DNA of 64,000 nt from Endobugula sp047636495. GTDB lineage: Bacteria > Pseudomonadota > Gammaproteobacteria > Pseudomonadales > Cellvibrionaceae. Shown piece by piece: positions 55,074-64,000 of the stretch (positions are counted from its first letter, which is position 1; every line of letters starts with the position of its first letter). The notes under the pieces are model-generated. The model had not been told where the DNA came from, ran no database searches, and was given only the letters and a program-made list of their open reading frames with translations. The DNA lies in NCBI GenBank assembly GCA_047636495.1, contig JBLILH010000009.1, positions 39,716 through 103,715 of the forward strand, given 5' to 3'. The translations under genes and the position numbers were made by a program.

Positions 55074-56291
55074 ATGAAGCGCGTTGTTGTAACTGGAATG
55101 GGGATTGTATCGTGCTTAGGTAACGATACTTCGACTGTTTTAGACTCGTTAAAGAATGGGACATCAGGCATTTCTTTTCAAGAAGACTACGCCGAAATGG
55201 GCTTTCGGAGCCATATCGCAGGCAGTATTGATATTGATGTAAAAGCACACATCGACCGCAAAACGCTCCGCTTTATGGGTGATGCAGCGGCTTATAACTA
55301 TATTGCTATGAAGCAAGCTATTGTCGATTCGGGGCTAAGCGACGACCAAGTATCCAACGAGCGAGCGGGGATTATCGTGGGCTCAGGCGGAGCATCTTCA
55401 TCTAGCCTAGTAGAATCTGCTGATATTTTACGTGAGCGTGGCCTAAAGCGCGTAGGGCCATATCGTGTCACACAAACAATGGGTAGTACGACGTCCGCTT
55501 GTTTAGCCACTCCATTCAAGATCAAAGGGGTTAATTACTCAATATCATCTGCCTGTGCGACCAGTGCACACTGTATTGGTAACGCTATGGAACTTATTCA
55601 ATTAGGCAAGCAAGACGTTATGTTTGCTGGTGGAGCAGAGGAATTACATTGGTCGATGAGCTGCTTGTTCGACGCTATGGGCGCACTCTCTACTAAATAT
55701 AATGACACCCCAGAAAAAGCATCTCGTGCTTACGATGCAGATCGAGACGGCTTTGTCATTTCTGGTGGCGGCGGATGCGTAGTACTTGAAGAGTACGAAT
55801 ATGCTAAAGCACGTGGCGCAACTATTTATGCCGAGCTTGTAGGCTATGGTGCGACGTCTGACGGCTACGATATGGTAGCACCTTCTGGCGAAGGCGCTGC
55901 ACGCTGCATGCGACAAGCTATTGCTGGAATAGACGCTCCGATCGATTACATTAATGCTCATGGCACCAGTACGCCGGTTGGCGATCTCGCAGAACTGTGC
56001 GCCATCAAAGAGGTATTCCCTGAGAATGCCCCTGCCATTAGTTCAACTAAATCGCTCTCAGGACATTCTTTAGGCGCAACTGGCGTCCAAGAAGCCATCT
56101 ATACTTTATTAATGATGAAAAATCGCTTTATTTGTGCCTCAGCAAATATAGAGACTCTGGATGCAGCAGCAGCGGGCATGCCTATCGTGACTGAACGTCA
56201 AGATAATGTGGACATTAAACATGCACTTTCCAATAGCTTTGGCTTTGGTGGCACAAACGCATCATTAGTCTTTAAGCACCTCGCAAGCTAA
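55074..56291 (+). CDS. fabB: 3-oxoacyl-ACP synthase I
   Basis: FabB elongates cis-3-decenoyl-ACP in unsaturated fatty acid synthesis. The thiolase-fold catalytic triad is visible: Cys161 (SISSACATSAHCIGNA), His near 296 (INAHGTSTPVGD) and His near 331 (SLSGHSLGATG). Length (405) is standard, and it ends with NSFGFGGTNASLVF. GAGGTGGTGCC precedes the ATG. Pairing with fabA marks it as FabB rather than FabF. Confidence 0.97.
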   Translation: MKRVVVTGMGIVSCLGNDTSTVLDSLKNGTSGISFQEDYAEMGFRSHIAGSIDIDVKAHIDRKTLRFMGDAAAYNYIAMKQAIVDSGLSDDQVSNERAGIIVGSGGASSSSLVESADILRERGLKRVGPYRVTQTMGSTTSACLATPFKIKGVNYSISSACATSAHCIGNAMELIQLGKQDVMFAGGAEELHWSMSCLFDAMGALSTKYNDTPEKASRAYDADRDGFVISGGGGCVVLEEYEYAKARGATIYAELVGYGATSDGYDMVAPSGEGAARCMRQAIAGIDAPIDYINAHGTSTPVGDLAELCAIKEVFPENAPAISSTKSLSGHSLGATGVQEAIYTLLMMKNRFICASANIETLDAAAAGMPIVTERQDNVDIKHALSNSFGFGGTNASLVFKHLAS

Positions 56292-56842
56292 ACAAAATTA
56301 TGAAGACGGTAAATCGCCTTTAACTTGTCACTTTATATTGCTTGGCTCACGCGGCGATCACCGCATGTCGCTTGTTGGTTTTTTTATACTTGAGCCCGTA
56401 AAATGAGTTTCATCCATTAGCGTCCGAAAAACCAGTGAGCTCGCGGCAACAGTCGATATCAATAAAAAATGAATTTTTTCGAGTCTAAAATCAAAAAAAA
56501 CTTGCCAACGAAAAAGGATGCACCTATATTGGGCAAACAGCCTAAATTACGACTACACTCATTGCATGGCGGTACCGTAACGCATCATTTATAGGCTCAA
56601 AATGTATTGATCATAAGACATACTTCAGATGATAAACACTGTTTGTTCTATGCTACCCCTCATAGAGTAAGTCATCACGACAATAAAAAATAAACCACTA
56701 TTTGGCTCTTGCGAAGTCATGACGGTAGAGACGCCTATCGAGACACACAGTTTTTCATTTCGATGTCATATCGCTTATTGAGTGGCATCCAACACACCAT
56801 ATTAACTACTTTCACACAACACAAATACGTCAAGAGGAATCA
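56292..56842. promoter_or_regulatory. fabB-gdhB intergenic region
   Basis: About 550 AT-rich bases hold no supported gene. A weak GC-rich hairpin (gcgg...ccgc) and a T-run near 56350-56385 may terminate fabAB. The rest presumably carries the gdhB promoter; I could not assign boxes or operators. Confidence 0.4.
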
Positions 56843-59800
56843 ATGACTATTCAAACGCCTACTAAACCCAAGGTGAGAATCAACGAAGCCGCGGCAGAAA
56901 TCAGTGCTCGCATACCTGAGAAAGACCGGCTTTCATTTAATACGCTGACGACTAGCATCTTTAGTCATATCGATAACGAAGATATTGCGCGGTATACCGA
57001 CGAAGACCTCCAGGGTTTAATGACTTCGCTATACCGTAAAATACAAAATGCACCAAAAGATGAAGCGATTGTATTTAATCCCAATGTTGAAGAACATGGA
57101 TGGCAAAGCCCGCATACCATTATTCTATTACACCACCCTAATACCCGTTACTTGATTGACTCAATACGTAACACCCTCACCCGACAAGACATTAAAATAC
57201 ATAACTTTTTTCATTCTTATTTATCTGTTGAGCGTAGCGCAAAGGGTGATATAAAAGGCATATCCAATGATGCCTCTAGCATTAACGAAATGCTGCTTTA
57301 CATAGAAATCGATCACCATTCGCATAGTGGCCACATTAAAGAATTGCGCAAAACGATCAATCAGACCATTGACGATACCGGTACTGTCGCGCAAGACTAT
57401 ATTGCCATGTCCTCTATGGTTAGCAATATTGCCGACGAACTAAGTACAAGCACAAAGCGTATATCGTCAGAATCCCTTGAGGAATGCAAATCATTTTTAC
57501 ATTGGATGAACGATGGACATTTTACCTTTTTAGCTTATGACGAGTATACCGTTGATAACGAAGGCGTTAAGCCCGTTAAAGGCACAGAGCTAGGTTTGTT
57601 TAAGCAATATGGGCAACCCAAAACACAACGTTTTGAAACAATGACTCAAGACCAGCGCACCATCGCTGAAACCCCCGAACCGATTATCTTTGCTAAGTCA
57701 GGCCATATATCATCCGTACATCGCTCATCGTATTCGGATTACATTGTTGTCAAAAAATTCGACAATAAAGATAACGTGATAGGCGGCTACCGCTTTATGG
57801 GCTTATACAAACATAACGTGTACACCGATAGCGCAAACAATATCCCCGTTATCCGCCTGAAAATTCAAGTGATTTTAGATGCTTCGTTGATCCCAGCCGA
57901 TACTTATGACTACTTTGAATTGTCGCGCATCTTACACACATTCCCTAAAGATGAGCTATTTTTAGCGTCTAATGAATATTTATTGAATGCGGGTCGCAAC
58001 GTATTATTTATGCGTGAGCGTGCCAAAATAAAATTATTCTTGCGCGAAAGCGTCGACAATAAATTCATTACTGCTACATTGTATGCCCCAAGAGAACGTT
58101 TAACGTCAAAGCTGCAGCAACAAATTCATGATTTACTTTCTGGACACATAGAAAGCGAAAGCTCGACAACCAGTAACTTTTTTAGTGAGTCATCGCTAGC
58201 GAGATGTCGATTTGTTTTTCGCCTGAAAGCACCGTTCACACTCGCTCTTGATCAGCAAGAAATTGAAAATCGAATTATCGACCTTGCCAAAGATTGGAAT
58301 GAAGATTTACAGCTTGCACTAAATGATGCAGTAGGTGAAGAAAAAGGCATCACCTTATATCGTAAGTATCGTAACGCTTTCCCTGCAAGCTATATAGAGG
58401 AAAACAACCCGCGGGTTGCGGTGGCCGATATAGAGCGCATGCAAAAACTCGCAAAAGACGAAAATTCACTCACACTGAGTTTTTATCGTTTAATAAGCGC
58501 TCAAGAGAATGAGCTTAAGATCAAGATTTACCACAAAGGCACCCAGCTATCGTTATCTGACATGATCCCAGTGTTAGAGAATTTTGGTTTAAAAGTACTA
58601 GAAGAACTGCCTTATGAAATAGCCCAAGAAAAGGAAACCTTCTGGATACATACATTTACCGTTGACTCACCTTTTGATCCAAATCTTGATCCTAGTGAAC
58701 ACAAAGAAAATCTAGCTGAGGCCTTTAGTGCTATCTGGCAAAAGCAAGCTGACGACGACACCTTCAACGAACTGGTTTTAAAGGCAGGCGTGACGTGGCG
58801 ACAAGTCAGCATGCTTCGCACCTACTCTCGCTATATGAAGCAAATCAAAATGGGCTTCAGCCAAAAGTATATTGCGAACTCATTAACTAACCATACAAGT
58901 GTTGCAAAAAAATTGATTGGCCTATTCGATTGCCGCTTCAACCCAAACAAGAAACGATCGGAAAAAACCGCACAACGCATTATTGATCAATTGGAAAGTT
59001 TATTTGAGCAAGTAGAAAGCTTAAGTGAAGATAAAATTCTTCGACAGTATATTGAACTGATCCAAGCAACACTCCGCACCAACTTTTTTCAAAAGGGCCT
59101 AAATGGCGCAGTAAATAAAGAATACCTCAGCTTAAAACTGAACCCTCATTTAATTAATGCTATCCCGCTCCCTCGCCCGCTATTTGAAATTTTTGTTTAC
59201 TCTCCTAGAGTAGAAGGCGTGCATTTACGTGGCGGGAAAGTGGCACGTGGCGGCCTTCGCTGGTCAGATCGAAGTGAAGACTTCCGTACTGAAGTGTTGG
59301 GCTTAGTAAAGGCACAGCAAGTAAAAAATGCGGTTATTGTTCCTGTTGGCGCTAAAGGCGGCTTCATTGCTAAACAACTACCTCCTACTTCAGACCGTAA
59401 TGCATTTTTAGCCGAAGGTATCGCCTGTTATAAGTTATTTATTCGAGGTTTATTAGATCTTACTGACAATTTGAATGGTAACGACGTAGTGCCACCTAAA
59501 GATCTAGTGCGTTATGACGATGATGACACCTACTTGGTGGTTGCTGCCGACAAAGGCACGGCAACTTTTTCCGATATTGCGAATGAGATATCAATTGAAT
59601 ATAACCATTGGTTAGGCGATGCTTTTGCATCGGGTGGTAGTAATGGCTACGACCATAAAAAAATGGGCATCACTGCTCGCGGGGCATGGGTGAGCGTACA
59701 ACGACACTTCCGTGAAAAAGGCATGAACATTCAAAAAGAACCTTTCACCGTTGTCGGTATCGGCGACATGTCGGGTGATGTATTTGGCAACGGCATGCTG

Positions 59801-61663
59801 CTATCTGATCAAATAAAATTAGTCAGTGGGTTCAATCACATGCACATCTTTATTGATCCAAATCCCGACACTGCCTCAAGCTTTACTGAACGACAACGCT
59901 TGTTTAATTTACCCCGCTCATCATGGGAAGATTATAATAAAAAGCTAATCTCAAAAGGGGGGGGCATTTTTAGTCGGTCCGCGAAATCAATTACTTTGTC
60001 AACTGAGATTCAAGCGCTGGTTTGCACCTCGAAAAAAACGATCCCGCCCACAGAACTTATTTCGTTATTACTGAAAGCGCCTGTAGATATGTTATGGAAC
60101 GGCGGCATTGGCACCTATGTTAAAGCCAGTACCGAGATGCATATCGACGTAGGCGATAAAGCCAACGACATTCTTCGTGTTGACGCGCAGGATCTTCAAT
60201 GCCGCGTCATTGGCGAAGGAGGTAACTTAGGGATCACCCAAAAAGCCCGTATTGAGTATGGTCTTTTAGGTGGCTCTGTATTTACTGATTTTATCGATAA
60301 TGCAGCGGGTGTAGATTGTTCGGATCACGAAGTCAATATCAAAATATTACTGGATAAACAGGTCGCTGACGGCGAACTTACTGAGAAACAACGCAACCGT
60401 TACCTAGAGAGTATGACGGAAGATGTGGCTGATTTAGTGCTTAAGAATAACTACCAGCAAACTCAGGCTATCTCGCTAGGCTACATAGAAACTCATCGTC
60501 GGACGGAAGAATATAAACGTGTTATTCACTACTTGGAATCAACAGGAAAACTCAACAGGTCATTGGAGTTCTTACCTTCTGATGAAGCGCTTGTGGAGCG
60601 TAAAGGACGCCAAGAAGGTTTATCTCAGGCCGAGCTGAGCATTCTTATTTCTTATGTCAAAGCGGATATGAAAGAAGCACTCATTCATGCAGATTTAGGT
60701 GACGACAAGTATATGTCGCAGCCGCTTGAGACGGCTTTCCCTGCGCCACTGAATAACAAATTTCCAGAGGCAGTAAGTAATCATCCGCTGAAAAAAGAAA
60801 TTATTGCAACGCAAATTGCTAATGACATTTTTAATCATATGAGCATTTCTTATCTTGATCGTATGCAGCAGTCTACCGGCGTAACCCATGCGGATATTGC
60901 GAAAGCCTATATCGCCACCAAAGAAATATTTGCATTACCCGATATCTGGGGCGCGATCGAATCGCTAGATTACACCGTGGTCAGTGAAGCTCAGTATCAT
61001 ATGATGCTTCGAGTCTCTAGGTTGGTCAGACGTGCCAGCAGGTGGCTGATAAAGAATCACAGAACACAACTGCATGCGTCATCATTAATTGATTTATATG
61101 CAAAGCGCATTCAAAGCCTAGGCAGCAAACTGCCCGCACTATTACCCGCGGCATTACATGAACAGTGGAAGGCCGCTAAGGGGGAACTAGTGGCCATGGG
61201 CGCACCAGAATCACTGGCAGAAACCTTAGCTTCGTGTGAATACTTATATGATTTCTTAGGTATTATTTCAGCGAGTAATTCTCTAGATAAAGATATTACT
61301 GTTGTTGCTAGCAGCTTCTTCGCTTTGGCAGAGAGACTCGAATTAGATAATTTTTCTAATCACCTCGAAAAGAAAATGCCTACCGCAACACATTGGCAGT
61401 CACTCGCACGAGAATCGTTACGTGATGACCTGGAATGGCAACAACGTCAACTCACACAAAACATGCTAGGCAGCATAGATGCATGTGATGCGGATGCGGT
61501 ACAAGCCAAAGTCGATGACTGGCTGGGTAAGCAAGAAGTGTTGACTGCGCGCTGGAAGCATATGATTAATGAGCTGAACAGCCATGGCGATGGTGATATT
61601 GCCATGCTAAGCATTGCCATACGTGAGCTATCGGATTTAAGTCAAGCGACAGTGAACGCATAA
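56843..61663 (+). CDS. gdhB: NAD-specific glutamate dehydrogenase, 180-kDa class
   Basis: This large catabolic glutamate dehydrogenase (1606 residues) deaminates glutamate to 2-oxoglutarate with NAD. The catalytic core starts near residue 790 with HLRGGKVARGGLRWSDR, followed by TEVLGLVKAQQVKNAVIVPVGAKGG and the nucleotide-binding VVGIGDMSGDVFGNGML; the long N-terminal half is the regulatory/ACT-containing region of this class. AGAGGA lies 4 bases before the ATG. It is monocistronic, with a hairpin after the stop. Confidence 0.96.
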   Translation: MTIQTPTKPKVRINEAAAEISARIPEKDRLSFNTLTTSIFSHIDNEDIARYTDEDLQGLMTSLYRKIQNAPKDEAIVFNPNVEEHGWQSPHTIILLHHPNTRYLIDSIRNTLTRQDIKIHNFFHSYLSVERSAKGDIKGISNDASSINEMLLYIEIDHHSHSGHIKELRKTINQTIDDTGTVAQDYIAMSSMVSNIADELSTSTKRISSESLEECKSFLHWMNDGHFTFLAYDEYTVDNEGVKPVKGTELGLFKQYGQPKTQRFETMTQDQRTIAETPEPIIFAKSGHISSVHRSSYSDYIVVKKFDNKDNVIGGYRFMGLYKHNVYTDSANNIPVIRLKIQVILDASLIPADTYDYFELSRILHTFPKDELFLASNEYLLNAGRNVLFMRERAKIKLFLRESVDNKFITATLYAPRERLTSKLQQQIHDLLSGHIESESSTTSNFFSESSLARCRFVFRLKAPFTLALDQQEIENRIIDLAKDWNEDLQLALNDAVGEEKGITLYRKYRNAFPASYIEENNPRVAVADIERMQKLAKDENSLTLSFYRLISAQENELKIKIYHKGTQLSLSDMIPVLENFGLKVLEELPYEIAQEKETFWIHTFTVDSPFDPNLDPSEHKENLAEAFSAIWQKQADDDTFNELVLKAGVTWRQVSMLRTYSRYMKQIKMGFSQKYIANSLTNHTSVAKKLIGLFDCRFNPNKKRSEKTAQRIIDQLESLFEQVESLSEDKILRQYIELIQATLRTNFFQKGLNGAVNKEYLSLKLNPHLINAIPLPRPLFEIFVYSPRVEGVHLRGGKVARGGLRWSDRSEDFRTEVLGLVKAQQVKNAVIVPVGAKGGFIAKQLPPTSDRNAFLAEGIACYKLFIRGLLDLTDNLNGNDVVPPKDLVRYDDDDTYLVVAADKGTATFSDIANEISIEYNHWLGDAFASGGSNGYDHKKMGITARGAWVSVQRHFREKGMNIQKEPFTVVGIGDMSGDVFGNGMLLSDQIKLVSGFNHMHIFIDPNPDTASSFTERQRLFNLPRSSWEDYNKKLISKGGGIFSRSAKSITLSTEIQALVCTSKKTIPPTELISLLLKAPVDMLWNGGIGTYVKASTEMHIDVGDKANDILRVDAQDLQCRVIGEGGNLGITQKARIEYGLLGGSVFTDFIDNAAGVDCSDHEVNIKILLDKQVADGELTEKQRNRYLESMTEDVADLVLKNNYQQTQAISLGYIETHRRTEEYKRVIHYLESTGKLNRSLEFLPSDEALVERKGRQEGLSQAELSILISYVKADMKEALIHADLGDDKYMSQPLETAFPAPLNNKFPEAVSNHPLKKEIIATQIANDIFNHMSISYLDRMQQSTGVTHADIAKAYIATKEIFALPDIWGAIESLDYTVVSEAQYHMMLRVSRLVRRASRWLIKNHRTQLHASSLIDLYAKRIQSLGSKLPALLPAALHEQWKAAKGELVAMGAPESLAETLASCEYLYDFLGIISASNSLDKDITVVASSFFALAERLELDNFSNHLEKKMPTATHWQSLARESLRDDLEWQQRQLTQNMLGSIDACDADAVQAKVDDWLGKQEVLTARWKHMINELNSHGDGDIAMLSIAIRELSDLSQATVNA

Positions 61664-61707
61664 ATATCATAGTCTAGGCTATATACAGCCTTATTTTGAA
61701 CACAAAA

Positions 61708-61741
61708 AACGGGGGGCTAGTAATAGCACCCCGATTTTACT
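61708..61741 (+). terminator. probable intrinsic terminator after gdhB
   Basis: CGGGGGGCTA and TAGCACCCCG pair over 10 bases with one mismatch around a GTAA loop, followed by ATTTTAC. The T-tract is short, so termination may be partial. Confidence 0.65.
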
Positions 61742-61842
61742 GTGATTACAGCGTATTATTATTCTACAACCTAGTACACGTCACAATGTGACACCTAGGG
61801 CAACCATCATCGCGAATGATGACCTCTTCTACCATCACAGTA

Positions 61843-62151
61843 TTACGGTAACACATCCAAGTAATTTCTGTGAATCGCCGTTTCTAACGCTTGCGATGCA
61901 GAAATAAGCTCTTCGTAACGCACTCTATGATCCTTGAGTTTTCCTATGCGCTCGGCAGGGGGCAAGCTATCGGGAAATTCATTCGCCACATCGAACAACT
62001 CTTTCAGGTAATCGGCGCGGGCCCTTGCAACAAGATTAATGGCTGGTGTTATATTTTCAATCGCCAGTTGATCAAACTGAGTATTAATCACTTCGCGATT
62101 AATGTCCTTTACCGTTTTTTCAAACACCAGTAACAACTTATTATTATTCAT
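61843..62151 (-). CDS. small hypothetical cytoplasmic protein
   Basis: I do not recognise this 102-residue protein. It lacks a signal peptide or membrane segment and looks all-helical with many charged residues (FEKTVKDINREVINTQFDQL, ARADYLKELFDVANEF, KLKDHRVRYEELISA). The ATG of MNNNKLLL is chosen because GAGGGA lies 4 bases upstream; an ATG 12 bases earlier is in frame but lacks a site. It is alone between gdhB (convergent) and an empty region, so context gives no function. Confidence 0.6.
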   Translation of the reverse strand: MNNNKLLLVFEKTVKDINREVINTQFDQLAIENITPAINLVARARADYLKELFDVANEFPDSLPPAERIGKLKDHRVRYEELISASQALETAIHRNYLDVLP

Positions 62152-62592
62152 AACATCCCTCATTAAATAAAGTTAACGTAGAAAGAAATCACTCCCCATT
62201 CAGCCTAGAAAGCCTTCTGAAGCTGACTATCGAATAGTGATTAACGCCACTCACGCTGATACAAACACAATCAACTATAACATTAGCACATTTCACCAAG
62301 GGTATGGATATTGGACGTATATGCGGGGGAAACGGCCTTATGAGGGCAGCTTATTACCAAAAGAAGAAAATAGGTTGGGATGAAAATCAAGCACTCTGAC
62401 CCTTTGATGTTCTTTATAGCGCCCTAACGCTTTAGGTTGTTAAGTGCATGTCCCTACAGATCGTGGCCATAGAAATCAACTTAACCCGTCTCTTTTTTAA
62501 ACAGATTTGCGGTTTGACCGAGAATTGCTGCAGATGCATTTTAGAAGTGGAAAGTATTTTTTGCCATCGTAAGATGGCAAGTCAGGAAGTGG
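62152..62592. other. gene-poor stretch with one perfect hairpin
   Basis: No supported gene is seen in these 440 bases; a 60-codon plus-strand frame at its end overlaps the next gene and has no family features. TTGCCATC and GATGGCAA (62561-62580) form a perfect 8-base hairpin with a GTAA loop, 13 bases past the minus-strand gene's stop. No T-run follows in that direction, so it is not a clear terminator. Confidence 0.4.
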
Positions 62593-63561
62593 TTATCTTG
62601 CGTTTCGACGAAGGTGGTTGGGCGGCTTGATGCCTACACCACCCCCTACAGTCCTGAACAGGTGTTCTCGAACGTTAGGGTCGGCAGTTTGTGCGGCTAA
62701 TGCACTAACAATTCTATGAGCGACATGTGCTGCAGCAAAAATATATGGGTAAAACATTTGGTAATATGATTCTTGAACCGGGTAATCTTGAAATTTGCCA
62801 TTCCTGTCATTCCAGCCCATCATCGGATCGGCTAAGTTATTGTGGAAGTAAAGGGTGGAGCCAGGTCTCCTATCCATAATTGCTCCCATCACAGCCACTT
62901 GGTGCTCTGCAGGCGTTATACCAAGATCATGGAACTGAAGCGGATCATTTGGACCGTAACTTAATTGCCCATTGCACAGCCCGATATCGGCGCAGTCCAA
63001 ATCTTGGTCCTCAACTACTGATGTGTGACCGCTACTAGTGTACCAGTTGCGTACCATACTCTCCCCAACCTGACCAAAACCTTTGAAGGATTGATAGGGC
63101 GCAATATGAATTCCATTCAGATTGAGATATTCCTCACCCGCATAAGTTAGATCTTCATTATAATTTTTGAAATAAGTTGCGACAAAGCGACCATGCCCGT
63201 TGGTAAGCATACCAGAGTGGATGATGCCGCAAAATTCCTCTGACGTATCACAACCAAGAGCTTTCGCTACCATATAAGCATGTCCGCCTGTGGTCGTTAT
63301 TCTGGATTGCTCAATGGCTCCCACAAGGAGTTTGGGGTAATAACCATCTTCGTCGTCATGAGGCAAGCTAACTGCGCCTTGAAACCAAGGTAGGACATAT
63401 AGTCCATAAAATCCTCCATTTGTGAGGGCTTCAGCGTCGCCAAAAATTTTCATTCCCTCTAGTTCTGTGCTAAAGCTGGGATGAGATATGGCCAATAAAA
63501 AAAGAATGGCTAAATAATGAAAATTACAACGCTTAACTTTAGGGTGTTTTAATCTGGACAT
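62593..63561 (-). CDS. predicted secreted protein of unknown function
   Basis: I do not recognise this family. A signal peptide is likely (HYLAILFLLAISHPSFSTE). The mature region of about 290 residues is rich in aromatic residues and His and contains two short Cys loops (CDTSEEFC and CADIGLC) that could be periplasmic disulfides. Distinct blocks are GFYGLYVLPWFQGAVSLPHD, IIHSGMLTNGHGRFVATYF, AEHQVAVMGAIMDRRPGS and FHNNLADPMMGWNDR. No enzyme motif is certain. No good ribosome site precedes the ATG. It stands alone at the edge of the window. Confidence 0.6.
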   Translation of the reverse strand: MSRLKHPKVKRCNFHYLAILFLLAISHPSFSTELEGMKIFGDAEALTNGGFYGLYVLPWFQGAVSLPHDDEDGYYPKLLVGAIEQSRITTTGGHAYMVAKALGCDTSEEFCGIIHSGMLTNGHGRFVATYFKNYNEDLTYAGEEYLNLNGIHIAPYQSFKGFGQVGESMVRNWYTSSGHTSVVEDQDLDCADIGLCNGQLSYGPNDPLQFHDLGITPAEHQVAVMGAIMDRRPGSTLYFHNNLADPMMGWNDRNGKFQDYPVQESYYQMFYPYIFAAAHVAHRIVSALAAQTADPNVREHLFRTVGGGVGIKPPNHLRRNAR

Positions 63562-64000
63562 TTTTAGCTCATTTTTTTTGAGGATGTGGGGACGTGATGA
63601 TTGTCCTGATTAGTTGGCAAGCTCAGAATCCCTTGCCAAAGACGCTGTCTGGGTCACATATATTTAAGTCTAGTACTCTTTGGCGCCTATCATGCGTTCA
63701 TTTCGAAATATAAAAGCACTGTATACTATCAAACGTCAACTACCTTGGCCGCTCGTATTGCCTCATCTAATAATCGCACTAACCTAGAAAGCGTTGCCTC
63801 ATCGTAAAAAATACTCGCTATCGTACGATTTGTTCAGCCTAATATTCTATATCACACCTTGATTACCCCACGCAATATTCATACACAGTGAATACGTGCA
63901 TAAGGTGATTCGAAGGACAAGGGTTTCGGTTCTACGCCGTTTAGCCCTCTACTGAGATTATGCTCCGGGGCGCATAATGGCTCTCAACCGAGCTTCCTGA
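63562..64000. other. no gene seen
   Basis: I see no ORF of useful length, RNA gene or strong hairpin in the last 440 bases. The promoter for the secreted-protein gene should lie near its left end. Confidence 0.35.

Noticed and set aside
62448..62630. 60-codon plus-strand ORF
   Set aside because: It runs into the secreted-protein gene on the other strand and has no recognisable motif or ribosome site.
1..64000. CRISPR arrays, tRNA/rRNA genes, transposases, phage genes
   Set aside because: None could be seen; the tandem repeats present are short, lack spacers and fall in or next to genes.

Overview
This is a chromosomal segment of a gammaproteobacterium, most like the Pseudomonadales/Cellvibrionales group and AT-leaning by eye. 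The strongest evidence is gene order. pilR, fimT, the minor-pilin genes, ispH, fkpB, lspA, ileS, ribF, murJ, rpsT, proB, obgE, rpmA, rplU and ispB lie together as in Pseudomonas, and fabA-fabB and a 180-kDa-class NAD-glutamate dehydrogenase fit the same lineage. No tRNA, rRNA, CRISPR array or insertion-sequence transposase was found.

Region 1 (1-10.3 kb) is a type IVa pilus locus. It holds a 5'-truncated pilR and a fimT-like gene on +, then fimU-pilV-pilW-pilX-pilY1-pilY2-pilE on -. Compared with the order I know from P. aeruginosa, the fimU-to-pilE block appears inverted.

Region 2 (10.4-25.3 kb) is housekeeping: isoprenoid synthesis (ispH, ispB), FKBP-type folding (fkpB), lipoprotein signal peptidase (lspA), ileS, flavin cofactors (ribF), lipid II flipping (murJ), ribosomal proteins S20, L27 and L21, a HisC-like aminotransferase, proB and obgE. 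L21 carries an unusual C-terminal helix-hairpin-helix extension. A roughly 190-bp imperfect palindrome that looks like a MITE abuts the proB stop codon.

Region 3 (25.4-54.3 kb) begins with pgi and continues as a large Wzx/Wzy-type exopolysaccharide locus, almost all on -. It encodes an initiating glycosyl-1-phosphate transferase, glycosyltransferases, a flippase, a polymerase candidate, dTDP-L-rhamnose synthesis (rmlBACD), a BY-kinase co-polymerase with a PHP-type phosphatase, a short OPX export protein next to a separate outer-membrane beta-barrel, an OafA-like O-acyltransferase with an SGNH domain, a phosphomannomutase/phosphoglucomutase and galU. The most unusual gene product is a three-part fusion of an acyl-activating (ANL) enzyme, an acyl carrier protein and a left-handed beta-helix acyltransferase. 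A 4'-phosphopantetheinyl transferase able to prime that carrier lies in the same locus. Together they suggest carrier-bound acyl decoration of the polymer. A decayed O-antigen ligase/polymerase gene (one frameshift, four in-frame stops) lies at the locus edge on +.

Region 4 (54.4-64 kb) holds fabA-fabB for unsaturated fatty acid synthesis, the large gdhB, a small conserved-looking protein and an unrecognised secreted protein. The last 440 bases contain no gene I can support.
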